Source: Lachnospiraceae bacterium (GTDB lineage Bacteria; Bacillota; Clostridia; Lachnospirales; Lachnospiraceae). From it: a stretch of DNA of 64,000 bases. The position numbers were made by a program, and so were the translations under genes. The notes beneath the pieces are model-generated. The model ran no database searches, was not told where the DNA came from, and saw only the letters and a list, made by a program, of their open reading frames with translations. The DNA lies in contig JAAUZE010000010.1 of assembly GCA_014804755.1 (NCBI GenBank), positions 32,966 to 96,965 of the forward strand, in the 5' to 3' direction. Positions 34,512-45,974 of this stretch are shown here, one piece after another (within the stretch, counting starts at the first letter, position 1; each line of letters starts with the position of its first letter).

Positions 34512-35621
34512 ATGAAATTTGTATGTTCTAAAGCAAACCTCTTAGCCGGTGTACAGACAGTTTCAAAAGCGGTACCGAATAAGACGACGATGTCCATCTT
34601 AGAATGCATCCTTGTAGACACGACAAAAGGAAATATCACCTTAACGGCAAACGATATGGAGCTTGGCATAGAGACCGTCATTCAGGGTAATATTGTGGAA
34701 AAGGGAATCATTGCTCTGGATGCAAAGATTTTTCTTGATATTGTGCGTAAGCTTCCGGACAATGATATTACGGTTGAGACGGATACGAATTATAAAACAA
34801 CGATCACATGTGAAAAAGCAAAATTTAATATCATCGGTAAATCGGGAGAAGATTTTTCTTATCTTCCTTCGATTGAGAGAAATGACTCTATTCTTTTGTC
34901 TCAATTTTCTTTGAAGGAAGTTGTCAGACAAACGATTTTCTCGATTTCTGATAATGATACGAATAAGATCATGAGCGGGGAATTATTCGAGATCACGGAT
35001 GATAAGTTAAAGGTCGTTTCACTTGACGGCCACCGCGTATCTATTCGCAATATTACATTAAAAAATTCATATCCTCACAAAAAAGTGATCGTTCCGGGAA
35101 AAACCTTGAGTGAGATCAGTAAAATTCTTCCGGGAGATGTTGACAAGGATGTTCATATTTTCTTCATGGACAGACATATTGTATTTGAATTTGACAAAAC
35201 AGTCGTGGTATCAAGGCTGATCGAAGGAGAATATCTGCGTATTGAGCAGATGCTCAGCAATGATTATGAGACAAAGGTAACCGTAAATAAGCGGGTGTTA
35301 CTGGAATGTATCGACCGTGCAACGCTGCTTGTTAAGGAAGGAGATAAAAAGCCGATCATTATTAATATTCTTGATGGCGTCATGGAATTAAAAATCAATT
35401 CCATTATCGGAAGTATGAATGAGGATATTGATATTCAAAAATCCGGTAAAGATATGATGATCGGTTTTAATCCGAATTTTTTGATCGATGCGCTTAAGGT
35501 TATTGATGATGATGATATTGATATTTATTTAGTCAGTGCTAAAGCGCCCTGCTTTATCAGAGATGTAAAGGAAAATTATATTTATATGATTCTTCCTGTT
35601 AACTTTACGACAGTACAATGA
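34512..35621 (+). CDS. dnaN: DNA polymerase III beta subunit (sliding clamp)
   Basis: A 369-residue three-domain clamp. The N-terminus MKFVCSKANLLAGVQTVSKAVPNKTTMSI and the C-terminal VSAKAPCFIRD... YMILPVNFT are typical. AAGGGAG lies about 10 bp before ATG 34512. Confidence 0.97.
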   Translation: MKFVCSKANLLAGVQTVSKAVPNKTTMSILECILVDTTKGNITLTANDMELGIETVIQGNIVEKGIIALDAKIFLDIVRKLPDNDITVETDTNYKTTITCEKAKFNIIGKSGEDFSYLPSIERNDSILLSQFSLKEVVRQTIFSISDNDTNKIMSGELFEITDDKLKVVSLDGHRVSIRNITLKNSYPHKKVIVPGKTLSEISKILPGDVDKDVHIFFMDRHIVFEFDKTVVVSRLIEGEYLRIEQMLSNDYETKVTVNKRVLLECIDRATLLVKEGDKKPIIINILDGVMELKINSIIGSMNEDIDIQKSGKDMMIGFNPNFLIDALKVIDDDDIDIYLVSAKAPCFIRDVKENYIYMILPVNFTTVQ

Positions 35622-35640
35622 AAGAATAATCAGGAAAAAA

Positions 35641-35859
35641 ATGGAAAAAATAACGATTAACGATACTTTTATTAAGCTCGGACAGGCAATGAAGCTTGCG
35701 GGTCTTGTAGATTCCGGATTGGATGCAAAAATAGAGATTCAGGAAGGAAATGTCAAAGTAAACGGCGAAGTCAGTTTGCAGCGCGGCAAAAAATTGTATG
35801 ACGGTGATACGTTTTCTTTTCACGGAAAAGAAGTCGCGGTAACTTCAAACGTCAGATAA
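35641..35859 (+). CDS. yaaA: S4-domain RNA-binding protein (YaaA/RlbA-like)
   Basis: A 72-residue S4-type RNA-binding protein (FIKLGQAMKLAGLVDSG, EGNVKVNGEVSLQRGKKLYDGD), the conserved small gene between dnaN and recF. It probably binds RNA in ribosome assembly; not an enzyme. Confidence 0.92.
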   Translation: MEKITINDTFIKLGQAMKLAGLVDSGLDAKIEIQEGNVKVNGEVSLQRGKKLYDGDTFSFHGKEVAVTSNVR

Positions 35860-35881
35860 GAGAGCGGGATTTGGTTTTCAT

Positions 35882-36967
35882 ATGGTCATCAAAGCATTGG
35901 AATTAAATCAGTTTCGTAATTACGAACAATTAGAGCTTTCCTTTGATGAAGGAACAAATATTTTATATGGCGATAACGCGCAGGGTAAAACGAATATTCT
36001 GGAAGCAATTTATCTTTCTGCAACAACGAAGTCGCATAAAGGCAGCAAAGATAAGGATATCATACGCTTCGGAGAAGAAGAAGCGCATATTAGAACGGTC
36101 TTACAAAAAAACGGAATGGAACAGCGCATTGATATGCACCTTCGGAGCAGTAAAACGAAGGGTATTGCAATTGATGGAAGTAAGATCAAAAAGGCCGCGC
36201 AGCTTTTAGGACTTTTGAATGTCGTCTTTTTTTCACCGGAAGATCTGTCGATCATCAAAAACGGTCCCGCTGAACGAAGACATTTTATTGACATGGAGCT
36301 TTGTCAGCTGGATTCGTTTTATCTTTACAATCTCAATCATTACAACAAGATTGTAAACCAGCGAAATTCTCTGTTAAAAGATTTGTTTACGAATCCTGAT
36401 CTGAGAGATACGCTGTCTATTTGGGATTCGCAGCTCCTTTCGTATGGCAGCAAAATCATAGAACGCAGAAAGTTGTTCATTGATCAGCTGAATGAAATCA
36501 TATATGACATACATAGGCAGCTTTCCGGCGACAGGGAGCATATACAAATTTATTATGAACCGAATGTAGACGTGAACGAATATGAGAAAAAGATGAAATC
36601 CCGTCAGGAGGTAGATATTCGCTTAAAGCAGACAACAGTCGGTCCTCACAGAGATGATTTTTCGTTTATGGCGGATCATGTGGATATTAGAAAATTCGGT
36701 TCTCAAGGGCAGCAAAGAACAGCGGCATTATCTTTAAAGCTCTCGGAAATTGAATTAGTCAAAAAAATAACGGGAGATACCCCTGTGCTGCTTTTGGATG
36801 ATGTTCTTTCTGAATTAGACAGTAACAGACAAAATTATCTTTTGAATTATATTAAAGATATTCAGACGATCATCACCTGTACGGGTCTTGATGATTTTGT
36901 AAATAATCGTTTTACGATCAATAAGGTATTCCAAATTGTAAAAGGAACAGTAGCAGAAAGCAACTGA
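35882..36967 (+). CDS. recF: DNA replication/repair protein RecF
   Basis: A 361-residue SMC-like ATPase that helps load RecA at gaps. Walker A GDNAQGKTNILEAI, signature KFGSQGQQRTAALSLKLSE and Walker B LLLDDVLSELD are intact. It begins 22 bp after the S4 gene, and gyrB follows closely. Confidence 0.97.
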   Translation: MVIKALELNQFRNYEQLELSFDEGTNILYGDNAQGKTNILEAIYLSATTKSHKGSKDKDIIRFGEEEAHIRTVLQKNGMEQRIDMHLRSSKTKGIAIDGSKIKKAAQLLGLLNVVFFSPEDLSIIKNGPAERRHFIDMELCQLDSFYLYNLNHYNKIVNQRNSLLKDLFTNPDLRDTLSIWDSQLLSYGSKIIERRKLFIDQLNEIIYDIHRQLSGDREHIQIYYEPNVDVNEYEKKMKSRQEVDIRLKQTTVGPHRDDFSFMADHVDIRKFGSQGQQRTAALSLKLSEIELVKKITGDTPVLLLDDVLSELDSNRQNYLLNYIKDIQTIITCTGLDDFVNNRFTINKVFQIVKGTVAESN

Positions 36968-36973
36968 TCATAA

Positions 36974-38914
<1,941 letters not shown>

Positions 38915-39000
38915 ACAAATTTTGTGGAATGGAAATTGATATGTAAGCCAGTAAGAAGCTGTAACGACTTGCAGTTGATGAAAGGGCATGGTTTGTAAAT

Positions 39001-41586
39001 ATGGATGAACAGATTTTTGATAAAATTGAAGAAGTTGACCTGAAAAAGAAAATGGAAGACTCCTATATCGATTATGCGATGAGCGTCATTGCGGCAAGAG
39101 CGCTTCCCGATGTAAGGGACGGCTTAAAGCCGGTACAGAGACGCGTACTTTATTCCATGATCGAGTTAAATAACGGTCCCGACAAGCCGCATCGTAAATG
39201 TGCGCGTATCGTCGGTGATACGATGGGTAAATATCACCCGCATGGAGACAGCTCCATTTATGGCGCGCTGGTCAATATGGCGCAGGAATGGTCAACGCGT
39301 TATCCGCTTGTGGACGGACACGGAAATTTCGGTTCTGTGGACGGCGACGGCGCCGCAGCAATGCGATATACGGAAGCGAGACTTTCCAAAATATCCATGG
39401 AGCTTTTGGCGGACATCAATAAAGATACGGTTGATTTTGTACCGAACTTTGATGATACGGAAAAAGAACCCTCCGTTCTGCCGAGTCGTTACCCGAATCT
39501 GTTGGTAAACGGCACGTCCGGCATTGCGGTCGGTATGGCGACAAATATACCGCCTCACAATCTGCGCGAGATCGTCAAGGCAGTCGTAAAGATTATTGAT
39601 AACCGGATTGAGGAAAACCGCGATACGGATATGGAAGAAATCCTTCCGATCGTGAAAGCGCCGGATTTCCCGACAGGCGGAATCATTCTGGGAACAAAGG
39701 GAAGCGAAGAAGCATATCGTACAGGACGCGGAAAAGTCAGGGTGCGTGCCGTTACGGATATTGAGACCATGGCAAACGGAAAAAACCGGATCATTGTCAC
39801 CGAGCTTCCGTACATGGTAAATAAAGCCAATCTGATTTTAAAGATTGCTGAACTTGTCAAATTAAAGAAAATTGACGGTATCACAGACCTTCGCGATGAG
39901 TCTAACAGAGAGGGTATGCGTATCGTCATTGAGCTGCGTCGTGATGTCAATCCGAATGTCATCATGAACCAGCTTTATAAGCATACGCAAATGCAGGATT
40001 CCTTTGGCGTGATCATGCTTGCTCTTGTGGATAATCAGCCGAAGGTCATGAATCTTCTGGATATGCTGCAATATTATCTTACGCATCAGGAAGAAGTCGT
40101 TACCAGAAGAACCAAGTACGATCTAAATAAAGCGGAAGAACGCGATCATATATTACAAGGTCTGTTGATCGCTCTCGATTATATTGATGAGGTCATAAAA
40201 ATCATCAGAGGCAGCGCGAACACACAGGAGGCGAAGGAAAACCTCATTGCGCGCTTCGGCTTGGATGATGTGCAGGCACAGGCGATCGTTGATATGCGTC
40301 TGCGTGCTCTGACAGGTTTGGAAAGAGAAAAGCTGGAAAAAGAGCATGAGGAATTAATGGCAAGGATCAAAGAATTGAAAGCAATTCTCGCAGATGAAAA
40401 ACTCCTTCTCGGCGTTATTAAAACAGAAATCAGCTTGATTGCAGAAAAATATGGGGATGACAGAAGAAGTAAAATCGGATATGACGTGTTTGATATTGAC
40501 GCGGAGGATATGATTCCGAAGGAAAATACGGTCATTGCCATGACGAGCATCGGTTATATCAAGCGAATGACCGTCGATAATTTCCGTGCGCAGCACAGAG
40601 GAGGAAAAGGCATTCAGGGAATGAAGACGATCGAGGAAGATTATATTGAAGATCTTCTTATGACGACGACACATACCTATGTCATGTTCTTTACGAATTT
40701 CGGCAGAGTATACCGCTTGAAGGCATATGAGATTCCGGAAGCGGGAAGAACGGCAAGAGGAACGGCGATCATTAATCTTTTGCAGCTTTCTCCGGGCGAA
40801 AAGATCAGCGCGATTATTCCAATTTCCGGTTATGAGGAACATAAAAATCTGTTTATGGTGACAAAAACCGGTATTGTGAAGAAAACGCCGATCATGGAAT
40901 TCCAAAATGTGCGAAAGAACGGATTGATCGCGATCAACCTTCGTGATGACGATGAACTGATCGAAGTAAAAACAACTGATCAGGATACGGAAATTTTCCT
41001 TGTAACGAAATACGGTATGTGTATCCGATTTAAGGAAACAGACGTCAGAGCGACGGGAAGAAGCTCGATGGGTGTGATCGGTATGAATCTGGATGATGAT
41101 GATGAAATTGTCGGTATGCAGTTAGATCATCAGGGAGATTCTCTTTTAATCGTATCCGAAAACGGCTACGGAAAACGTACTTATTTAGAGGAATTTACCG
41201 TGCAGCGCCGCGGCGGTAAGGGTGTGAAATGCTATAAGATCATTGAAAAGACCGGAGAAGTCGTGGGAGTAAAGGCAGTCAATGACGATCATGAGATCAT
41301 GATGATCACGGACAGCGGCACGATCGTACAGCTCCGTATGAATGAGATTTCCATCTTAAAGAGAATCACATCGGGCGTGAAAATGATCGACTTAAATGAC
41401 GGCATGAAAGTTGCAAAAATTGCCAAGGTAAGGGAAAAAATCAGTGATGGCGAACAGGAATACGATAATATCGAGGACGCGATACAGAATATTCCCGAAA
41501 TCGAAGATGAGAAGACAGTAGAAGACATGGAGGTAATGGAAAAGATAGAGGATACGGAATCGGCGGACTTAACAGACAATGAATAA
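39001..41586 (+). CDS. gyrA: DNA gyrase subunit A
   Basis: An 861-residue gyrase A. The catalytic Tyr lies in [12 protein letters not shown]; the GyrA-box is [10 protein letters not shown] with a second box-like QRRGGKGVK later; six-bladed beta-propeller C-terminal domain; acidic tail (about 820-861, rich in Glu and Asp). In the quinolone region, [13 protein letters not shown] has Ser84 but Gly88 where E. coli has Asp87. Weak SD before ATG 39001. Confidence 0.97.
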   Translation: MDEQIFDKIEEVDLKKKMEDSYIDYAMSVIAARALPDVRDGLKPVQRRVLYSMIELNNGPDKPHRKCARIVGDTMGKYHPHGDSSIYGALVNMAQEWSTRYPLVDGHGNFGSVDGDGAAAMRYTEARLSKISMELLADINKDTVDFVPNFDDTEKEPSVLPSRYPNLLVNGTSGIAVGMATNIPPHNLREIVKAVVKIIDNRIEENRDTDMEEILPIVKAPDFPTGGIILGTKGSEEAYRTGRGKVRVRAVTDIETMANGKNRIIVTELPYMVNKANLILKIAELVKLKKIDGITDLRDESNREGMRIVIELRRDVNPNVIMNQLYKHTQMQDSFGVIMLALVDNQPKVMNLLDMLQYYLTHQEEVVTRRTKYDLNKAEERDHILQGLLIALDYIDEVIKIIRGSANTQEAKENLIARFGLDDVQAQAIVDMRLRALTGLEREKLEKEHEELMARIKELKAILADEKLLLGVIKTEISLIAEKYGDDRRSKIGYDVFDIDAEDMIPKENTVIAMTSIGYIKRMTVDNFRAQHRGGKGIQGMKTIEEDYIEDLLMTTTHTYVMFFTNFGRVYRLKAYEIPEAGRTARGTAIINLLQLSPGEKISAIIPISGYEEHKNLFMVTKTGIVKKTPIMEFQNVRKNGLIAINLRDDDELIEVKTTDQDTEIFLVTKYGMCIRFKETDVRATGRSSMGVIGMNLDDDDEIVGMQLDHQGDSLLIVSENGYGKRTYLEEFTVQRRGGKGVKCYKIIEKTGEVVGVKAVNDDHEIMMITDSGTIVQLRMNEISILKRITSGVKMIDLNDGMKVAKIAKVREKISDGEQEYDNIEDAIQNIPEIEDEKTVEDMEVMEKIEDTESADLTDNE

Positions 41587-41607
41587 TTTTAAGGAGGATG
41601 AGAAAAC

Positions 41608-42192
41608 ATGAAAACTTTGAAAAAATTAAAATGGAATGTGATCATTTCCTCGGTTATTTATGTTGCGCTTGGTGTGATCTTATTGATCTGGCCGGAAATG
41701 ACAGCAAAGAATATTTGTTATGTGGTCGGTGTGATTTCTATTGCTGTCGGTGTTGTCAATCTGATCGATTACATAAGAAAGGATTATTCCGTAGATGCAT
41801 ATCGGTATAATCTGGTGTATGGAATGGTGTTCATTCTGCTTGGTATATTCATTTTTGTCAAAGTGGAGACCGTCATTTCCATTATTCCGGTTTTACTTGG
41901 TTTTGCGGTGACGATCAGCGGTCTTTTGAAATTTCAGAATGCAGTGGACTTAGTGCGTATGAAATATAGCGGCTGGGGTATTGTCATGATCGTTTCTATC
42001 TTAAATATCGTATTTGGCGTCGTATTGATCATGAATCCGTTTGCATCGGCGATGATACTCTTTATCTGTATCGGTATCGGCATGATCTACAGTGGTGTTT
42101 CCGATCTGATCGCGACGATCATGCTTTCAAGAAGCATCAAAAATATCGGCAGGGAAATAGAAAAAGCACAGAATCAAAATATTGTTAATTAA
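41608..42192 (+). CDS. DUF308/HdeD-like membrane protein
   Basis: A 194-residue protein with six predicted TM helices, arranged in hairpins (VIYVALGVILLIWPEMTAKN, LLGIFIFVKVETVISIIPV, VFGVVLIMNPFASAMIL), as in the HdeD/DUF308 family. AAGGAGGATGAG is a strong SD for ATG 41608. Function unknown. It lies 21 bp after gyrA and may be co-transcribed; a terminator follows. Confidence 0.85.
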   Translation: MKTLKKLKWNVIISSVIYVALGVILLIWPEMTAKNICYVVGVISIAVGVVNLIDYIRKDYSVDAYRYNLVYGMVFILLGIFIFVKVETVISIIPVLLGFAVTISGLLKFQNAVDLVRMKYSGWGIVMIVSILNIVFGVVLIMNPFASAMILFICIGIGMIYSGVSDLIATIMLSRSIKNIGREIEKAQNQNIVN

Positions 42193-42220
42193 AAATATTC
42201 ACTTCTTACGTTGCGAGAGT

Positions 42221-42260
42221 AACCACTTGGTGTAAGCATATTTACATCAAGTGGTTTTTT
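42221..42260 (+). terminator. Terminator after DUF308 gene, overlapping LytTR promoter
   Basis: ACCACTTGGTGTAA (42222-42235) pairs with TTACATCAAGTGGT (one G-T pair) around a 6-nt loop, then TTTTTT. Its right arm contains the -35 of the next promoter. Confidence 0.85.
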
Positions 42261-42269
42261 CATTATGAT
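42241..42269 (+). promoter_or_regulatory. Promoter of the LytTR gene, probably leaderless
   Basis: TTTACA (42241-42246), a 17-bp spacer and TATGAT (42264-42269) make a near-consensus vegetative promoter. The expected transcription start is at about 42276, the A of the gene's ATG, and no Shine-Dalgarno sequence is visible, so the mRNA may be leaderless (inference). Confidence 0.6.
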
Positions 42270-42275
42270 AAGCGT

Positions 42276-42743
42276 ATGAAAATCAAAATTGAAATCGATG
42301 AACAACTGAATGAGGATGAGATCACGATCCGGTGTCGGGAATTAAATGATCAGATCGAGCAGCTTCAAAAAGCCGTGAGGGAAATCAACGCCTCCTCACA
42401 GCGATATGTATTTCAAAAAGGGGAATCCCAGTATTATCTCTCCCTGGATGAGATTTTGTTTTTTGAGGCGGACGATCATCACATTTACGCCCATACCAAG
42501 AACGAAGTGTACGAGACGAAATATAAGCTGTACGAATTGGAGAAGCTTTTGCCCTCTTATTTTCTTCGGGTATCCAAATCAACAGTGCTTAATATGCGGG
42601 AGGTATTAAGCATTAAGAAGAATTTAACGTCAGCAAGCCTTATCGAATTTCGAAATTCGGACAAAAGAACATACGTGTCGCGGTCTTATTACAAGATGCT
42701 GGAGATGCGGATGAGGGAATTGTATTTAAGAGGTTTCGGTTAA
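42276..42743 (+). CDS. Stand-alone LytTR DNA-binding regulator
   Basis: A 155-residue regulator. Residues 1-45 form a helical or coiled N-terminus (IEIDEQLNEDEITIRCRELNDQIEQLQ). Residues about 50-150 are a LytTR domain (ISLDEILFFEADDHHIYAHTKN-type core, then YELEKLLPSYFLRVSKSTVLN). There is no receiver domain. Such regulators are often paired with a membrane protein that inhibits them; the LiaF-like gene 64 bp downstream fits this. Confidence 0.9.
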   Translation: MKIKIEIDEQLNEDEITIRCRELNDQIEQLQKAVREINASSQRYVFQKGESQYYLSLDEILFFEADDHHIYAHTKNEVYETKYKLYELEKLLPSYFLRVSKSTVLNMREVLSIKKNLTSASLIEFRNSDKRTYVSRSYYKMLEMRMRELYLRGFG

Positions 42744-42807
42744 AAAACCGGAATCGGTAACTTTTGGTTTCAGTGATCAGAAAAATGAGAAAGGAAAGGG
42801 AAATATA

Positions 42808-43674
42808 ATGAATAAAGGATGGAATTGGAAATGGAACGGAAATCAGTATTATAGAAAGAAAGCCCGTTATGCGAAATTGTTTTGGGGGCTGCTTCTGATT
42901 TTAATGGGAATTTTTTTAGTGATCAGTAAAATGGGACTGGTCACAGGAATCAGTGTGTGGTCGGTTTTCTTTACCATTATTTTTTCGGCGCTGTTGATAC
43001 GCGGTTTGATCAAGAGGAGTTTTTTCTCCATTTTCTTCTCGATTGCGTTTCTGTGTATCATTTATGACGATCAGCTTGGCATTACTGCCCTGACTCCATG
43101 GACTGTTCTGCTGGCAGCTTTGTTACTGAGTGTTGGGATGGAGATTTTGTTTAATAAAGGCAGAAATTGCTATGTAAAATTTGGGCATGATGACGATATT
43201 GACGGAACAAGGCGCTATGATTCGGATAAAGGCGTTCATGTTGGGATTAATCTTGAGATTGATGATGACGACAATCAGGAAGAATCCGATGAGGAAGCAT
43301 CCCATAGCAGATGGGGAGCAGAGGAATCTTCCACATATGGAGAAAAAGTATATCAGACAAATAGTTTTTCAAATATTTCCAAGTATATTAATCCGGAGAC
43401 CTTTGAAAAAGGACAGTTTACAAACAGCTTCGGCAGTATGAATGTGTTTTTTGAAAATGTTCCCACTCAAAAAAAGGAAGGCTATGTGAATGTCAGTAAT
43501 TCATTTGGTGAAATCAATATTTATGTTCCTTCCTCCTGGTTAGTGAATATGATGATTGCGGATACTTTTGGAAGCAATTCGAGTGTGAAAGGACATCCGG
43601 ACGGCAGCAGAACGTTCCTTCTTCATGTGAACGGAGAAAACTCGTTCGGTGAAGTTCATGTGATTTATCAATAA
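42808..43674 (+). CDS. LiaF-like membrane protein
   Basis: A 288-residue protein with three to four N-terminal TM helices (about 22-125, WGLLLILMGIFLVISKMG), an acidic linker (about 130-175, Asp/Glu-rich) and a C-terminal beta-rich domain with repeated SFG motifs (NSFGSMNVFF, NSFGEINIYV, NSFGEVHVIY), as in LiaF and DUF5668-type envelope-stress proteins. AGGAAAGGG lies before ATG 42808. Probably a partner or antagonist of the adjacent LytTR regulator (inference). Confidence 0.8.
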   Translation: MNKGWNWKWNGNQYYRKKARYAKLFWGLLLILMGIFLVISKMGLVTGISVWSVFFTIIFSALLIRGLIKRSFFSIFFSIAFLCIIYDDQLGITALTPWTVLLAALLLSVGMEILFNKGRNCYVKFGHDDDIDGTRRYDSDKGVHVGINLEIDDDDNQEESDEEASHSRWGAEESSTYGEKVYQTNSFSNISKYINPETFEKGQFTNSFGSMNVFFENVPTQKKEGYVNVSNSFGEINIYVPSSWLVNMMIADTFGSNSSVKGHPDGSRTFLLHVNGENSFGEVHVIYQ

Positions 43675-44000
43675 AGAAGATAAAAAATCAGAGATTGTTT
43701 GAGTGCATCAACAAATAGTTGATTTCTTCAACCAGCGTTACATTGTTACTTTCCGAAAGCTATGCTAACCTTGTAACCACAGAAAGCCAAATGGGAAAAA
43801 CAAAAAAAGAAAGAGTGATCATGATGAGAAGTAGAACAAGTTTCCATAGCGGAAGAAGTTTTATCTGGAGTTTTGGACGGGCAGGGGCATCTACAGCAGC
43901 TGCACCTTATGTAAGAGGATACAGATATGAGTATATGTTTTGTGGTTTTTTGATGTAATCATATTACTTTTAAATAGGACAGTTTGAGGTGAAACAAGGA
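43675..44000. other. Gap between LiaF-like gene and ABC exporter
   Basis: A 326-bp stretch. It holds one candidate small gene (43821-43958, listed separately). No clear terminator follows the LiaF-like gene and no convincing promoter for the ABC genes was found. Confidence 0.4.
43821..43958 (+). CDS. Possible small peptide gene (45 aa), doubtful
   Basis: ATGATG at 43821 with AAAGAG about 7 bp upstream opens a 45-codon frame ending TAA 43958. The peptide is rich in Arg, Gly, Ser and aromatics (FHSGRSFIWSFGRAG, YVRGYRYEYMF). I recognise nothing. It lies 42 bp upstream of an ABC exporter pair, so a peptide substrate is conceivable, but chance is at least as likely. Confidence 0.3.
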   Translation: MMRSRTSFHSGRSFIWSFGRAGASTAAAPYVRGYRYEYMFCGFLM

Positions 44001-45974
44001 ATGTCAGAGAAAAAAGAAAAAGATAAAAATGAAAATGACGAAAAGAAAAATCCATATCAGCACGAATACAGCGTATTTTCCAATGTGAAATATATCTTAG
44101 GAAAAATCCGTCATTATTGTCCGATTCTGATCGGATTAATGATCACCGGTATTTTCAGTCATTCTATTGAACAGTATTTGGCAAGTTTTATCGGTAAATT
44201 TGTCATTGATATCGTACAGGTGCAGTCATCGAACGTTCAGAAAGATCTGGCACCTCTCATTCATATTCTTTTGATCGCATGTTCGGTTGAGCTTGTGATC
44301 ATGCTAATGAATGCGATCACGGGTAACAGGTGCTGGTATTATATGATCTATACGCGTATGAAGGTCATTACCGAGCGTGTGAAAAAAGCGCTTTCCATGA
44401 ATTATCAGATGTTTGAGGAGCCTGACGTTCTGGATATGGAGCAGAAAGCGCAGCAGGCAACCGGCGGAAATGTGAACGGTGTAGAAGGAATGATGCACAA
44501 TATCTATGATCTTGGTATCAATGCCGTTGTTTTATTGATCACGCTGACCACTGTTGTTGTACTTGATTGGCGAATGCTGATCGTGTTAGGGGTTGTCGGC
44601 CTTTTGCAGCATCTTTTTTTCCTTTATACGGTGAAAAAAGACAGACGGGAAGTTTGGGATAAGCTCGCTCCTACCTGGCGCAAGATCGATTATATGCAAC
44701 AGTCTGTGCAGAATTTTGATTATGCGAAGGATATACGTCTGTTTTCCATGAAGGACTGGCTGTCAGAAAAGCAGCATGAAGTTTTGATGGAAAAACAGGA
44801 TAAGATGCTTTACAGCCGCACGCTTTGGATTTATAATTCCGCATTTGCACATGGGTTATCCGTGATCTCTACGGCAGTCATCTATGCAGTCATGATCTTT
44901 GCTGTCGTGGATAAGAATCTTTCCATCGGTAATTTTACATTATATTTAGGTTTAGCAATGAACTTTACGTCAGCGATGACGAATGCATTAAACACACTCG
45001 GAACGATCAAGAAAAATTCTCATGATGTCAGTTATTTCCGGTCCTTTATTGATATGCAGACCGAGGAAAGGCCGGGCGAATCTTTCTCAGCTCTGACAGA
45101 GAAAAAAGAAGAGGAAAGCGATGATATTATAAAGAAATCAAATGAAAATCCGGATCTGCCGCATGAATTTCTTCCGATTCCGAAGACGGACAGTTATACG
45201 TTCACGTTTCGAAATGTATGCTTCCGGTATGCAGGCGCGAGGCAGGATGCGCTTCATAACTTAAATATTACTTTTTCAGCGGGTGAGCGGCTTGCCGTTG
45301 TCGGCTTAAACGGTGCGGGAAAAACAACGTTTGTGAAGCTGCTCTGCAGGTTATATGATCCGACCGAGGGAGAAATTCTTCTAAATGGCGTTGATATTCG
45401 TCTGTTTAAGCGAAACGAATATTACCGTTTGTTTGCACCCGTGTTCCAGAATGTGGAGCTGTTTGCATTCCCTATGGCTGAAAATGTATCCATGCTGACG
45501 CCGGATCAAACAGATCGCGATAAAAGCCGGGAATGTCTTATACAGTCAGGACTTGGCGATAAGCTTGCCGAACTGAAGGACGGCGTTGACACGGAGTTGT
45601 TAAAGATCATTTATGAGGATGGTATTGATCTTTCAGGCGGCGAAAAACAAAAATTGGCGCTTGCCCGTGCCCTATATAAGAATGCGCCAATCATGGTATT
45701 GGACGAGCCGACTGCGGCATTGGATGCGCTGGCGGAATACAATCTTTATTGTAATTTTGACAAGATCATCGGAAATAAGTCCGCGGTATATATCTCGCAC
45801 CGTCTTTCTTCGACGCGTTTCTGCCATCATATCGCGATGTTTGAAAACGGTGAAATGGTGGAATACGGTACACATGAGGAATTGTTACATAAAGATGGCG
45901 CTTATGCAGAAATGTTCCGTATTCAGTCGCAGTACTACAAGGAAGAGGGGAAGGAGGCGGTATTCAGTGAATAG
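44001..45974 (+). CDS. ABC exporter half-transporter A (TMD-NBD)
   Basis: A 657-residue type-I exporter half. A charged N-terminus of about 20 residues is followed by six TM helices (about 45-345) and an NBD (about 400-640): Walker A VGLNGAGKTTFVK, Q-loop FAPVFQN, signature LSGGEKQK, Walker B IMVLDEPTAALD with catalytic Glu, H-loop ISHR. ATG 44001 is chosen because GAGGTGA lies 8 bp upstream; a GTG at 43989 lies inside that SD. It overlaps the next gene by 8 bp; the two probably form a heterodimer. Substrate unknown. Confidence 0.9.
   Translation: MSEKKEKDKNENDEKKNPYQHEYSVFSNVKYILGKIRHYCPILIGLMITGIFSHSIEQYLASFIGKFVIDIVQVQSSNVQKDLAPLIHILLIACSVELVIMLMNAITGNRCWYYMIYTRMKVITERVKKALSMNYQMFEEPDVLDMEQKAQQATGGNVNGVEGMMHNIYDLGINAVVLLITLTTVVVLDWRMLIVLGVVGLLQHLFFLYTVKKDRREVWDKLAPTWRKIDYMQQSVQNFDYAKDIRLFSMKDWLSEKQHEVLMEKQDKMLYSRTLWIYNSAFAHGLSVISTAVIYAVMIFAVVDKNLSIGNFTLYLGLAMNFTSAMTNALNTLGTIKKNSHDVSYFRSFIDMQTEERPGESFSALTEKKEEESDDIIKKSNENPDLPHEFLPIPKTDSYTFTFRNVCFRYAGARQDALHNLNITFSAGERLAVVGLNGAGKTTFVKLLCRLYDPTEGEILLNGVDIRLFKRNEYYRLFAPVFQNVELFAFPMAENVSMLTPDQTDRDKSRECLIQSGLGDKLAELKDGVDTELLKIIYEDGIDLSGGEKQKLALARALYKNAPIMVLDEPTAALDALAEYNLYCNFDKIIGNKSAVYISHRLSSTRFCHHIAMFENGEMVEYGTHEELLHKDGAYAEMFRIQSQYYKEEGKEAVFSE

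Noticed and set aside
45613..45966. Upstream extension of the second ABC half-transporter
   Set aside because: This part lies inside the first ABC gene in another frame; GTG 45967 with a strong SD gives the natural N-terminus.
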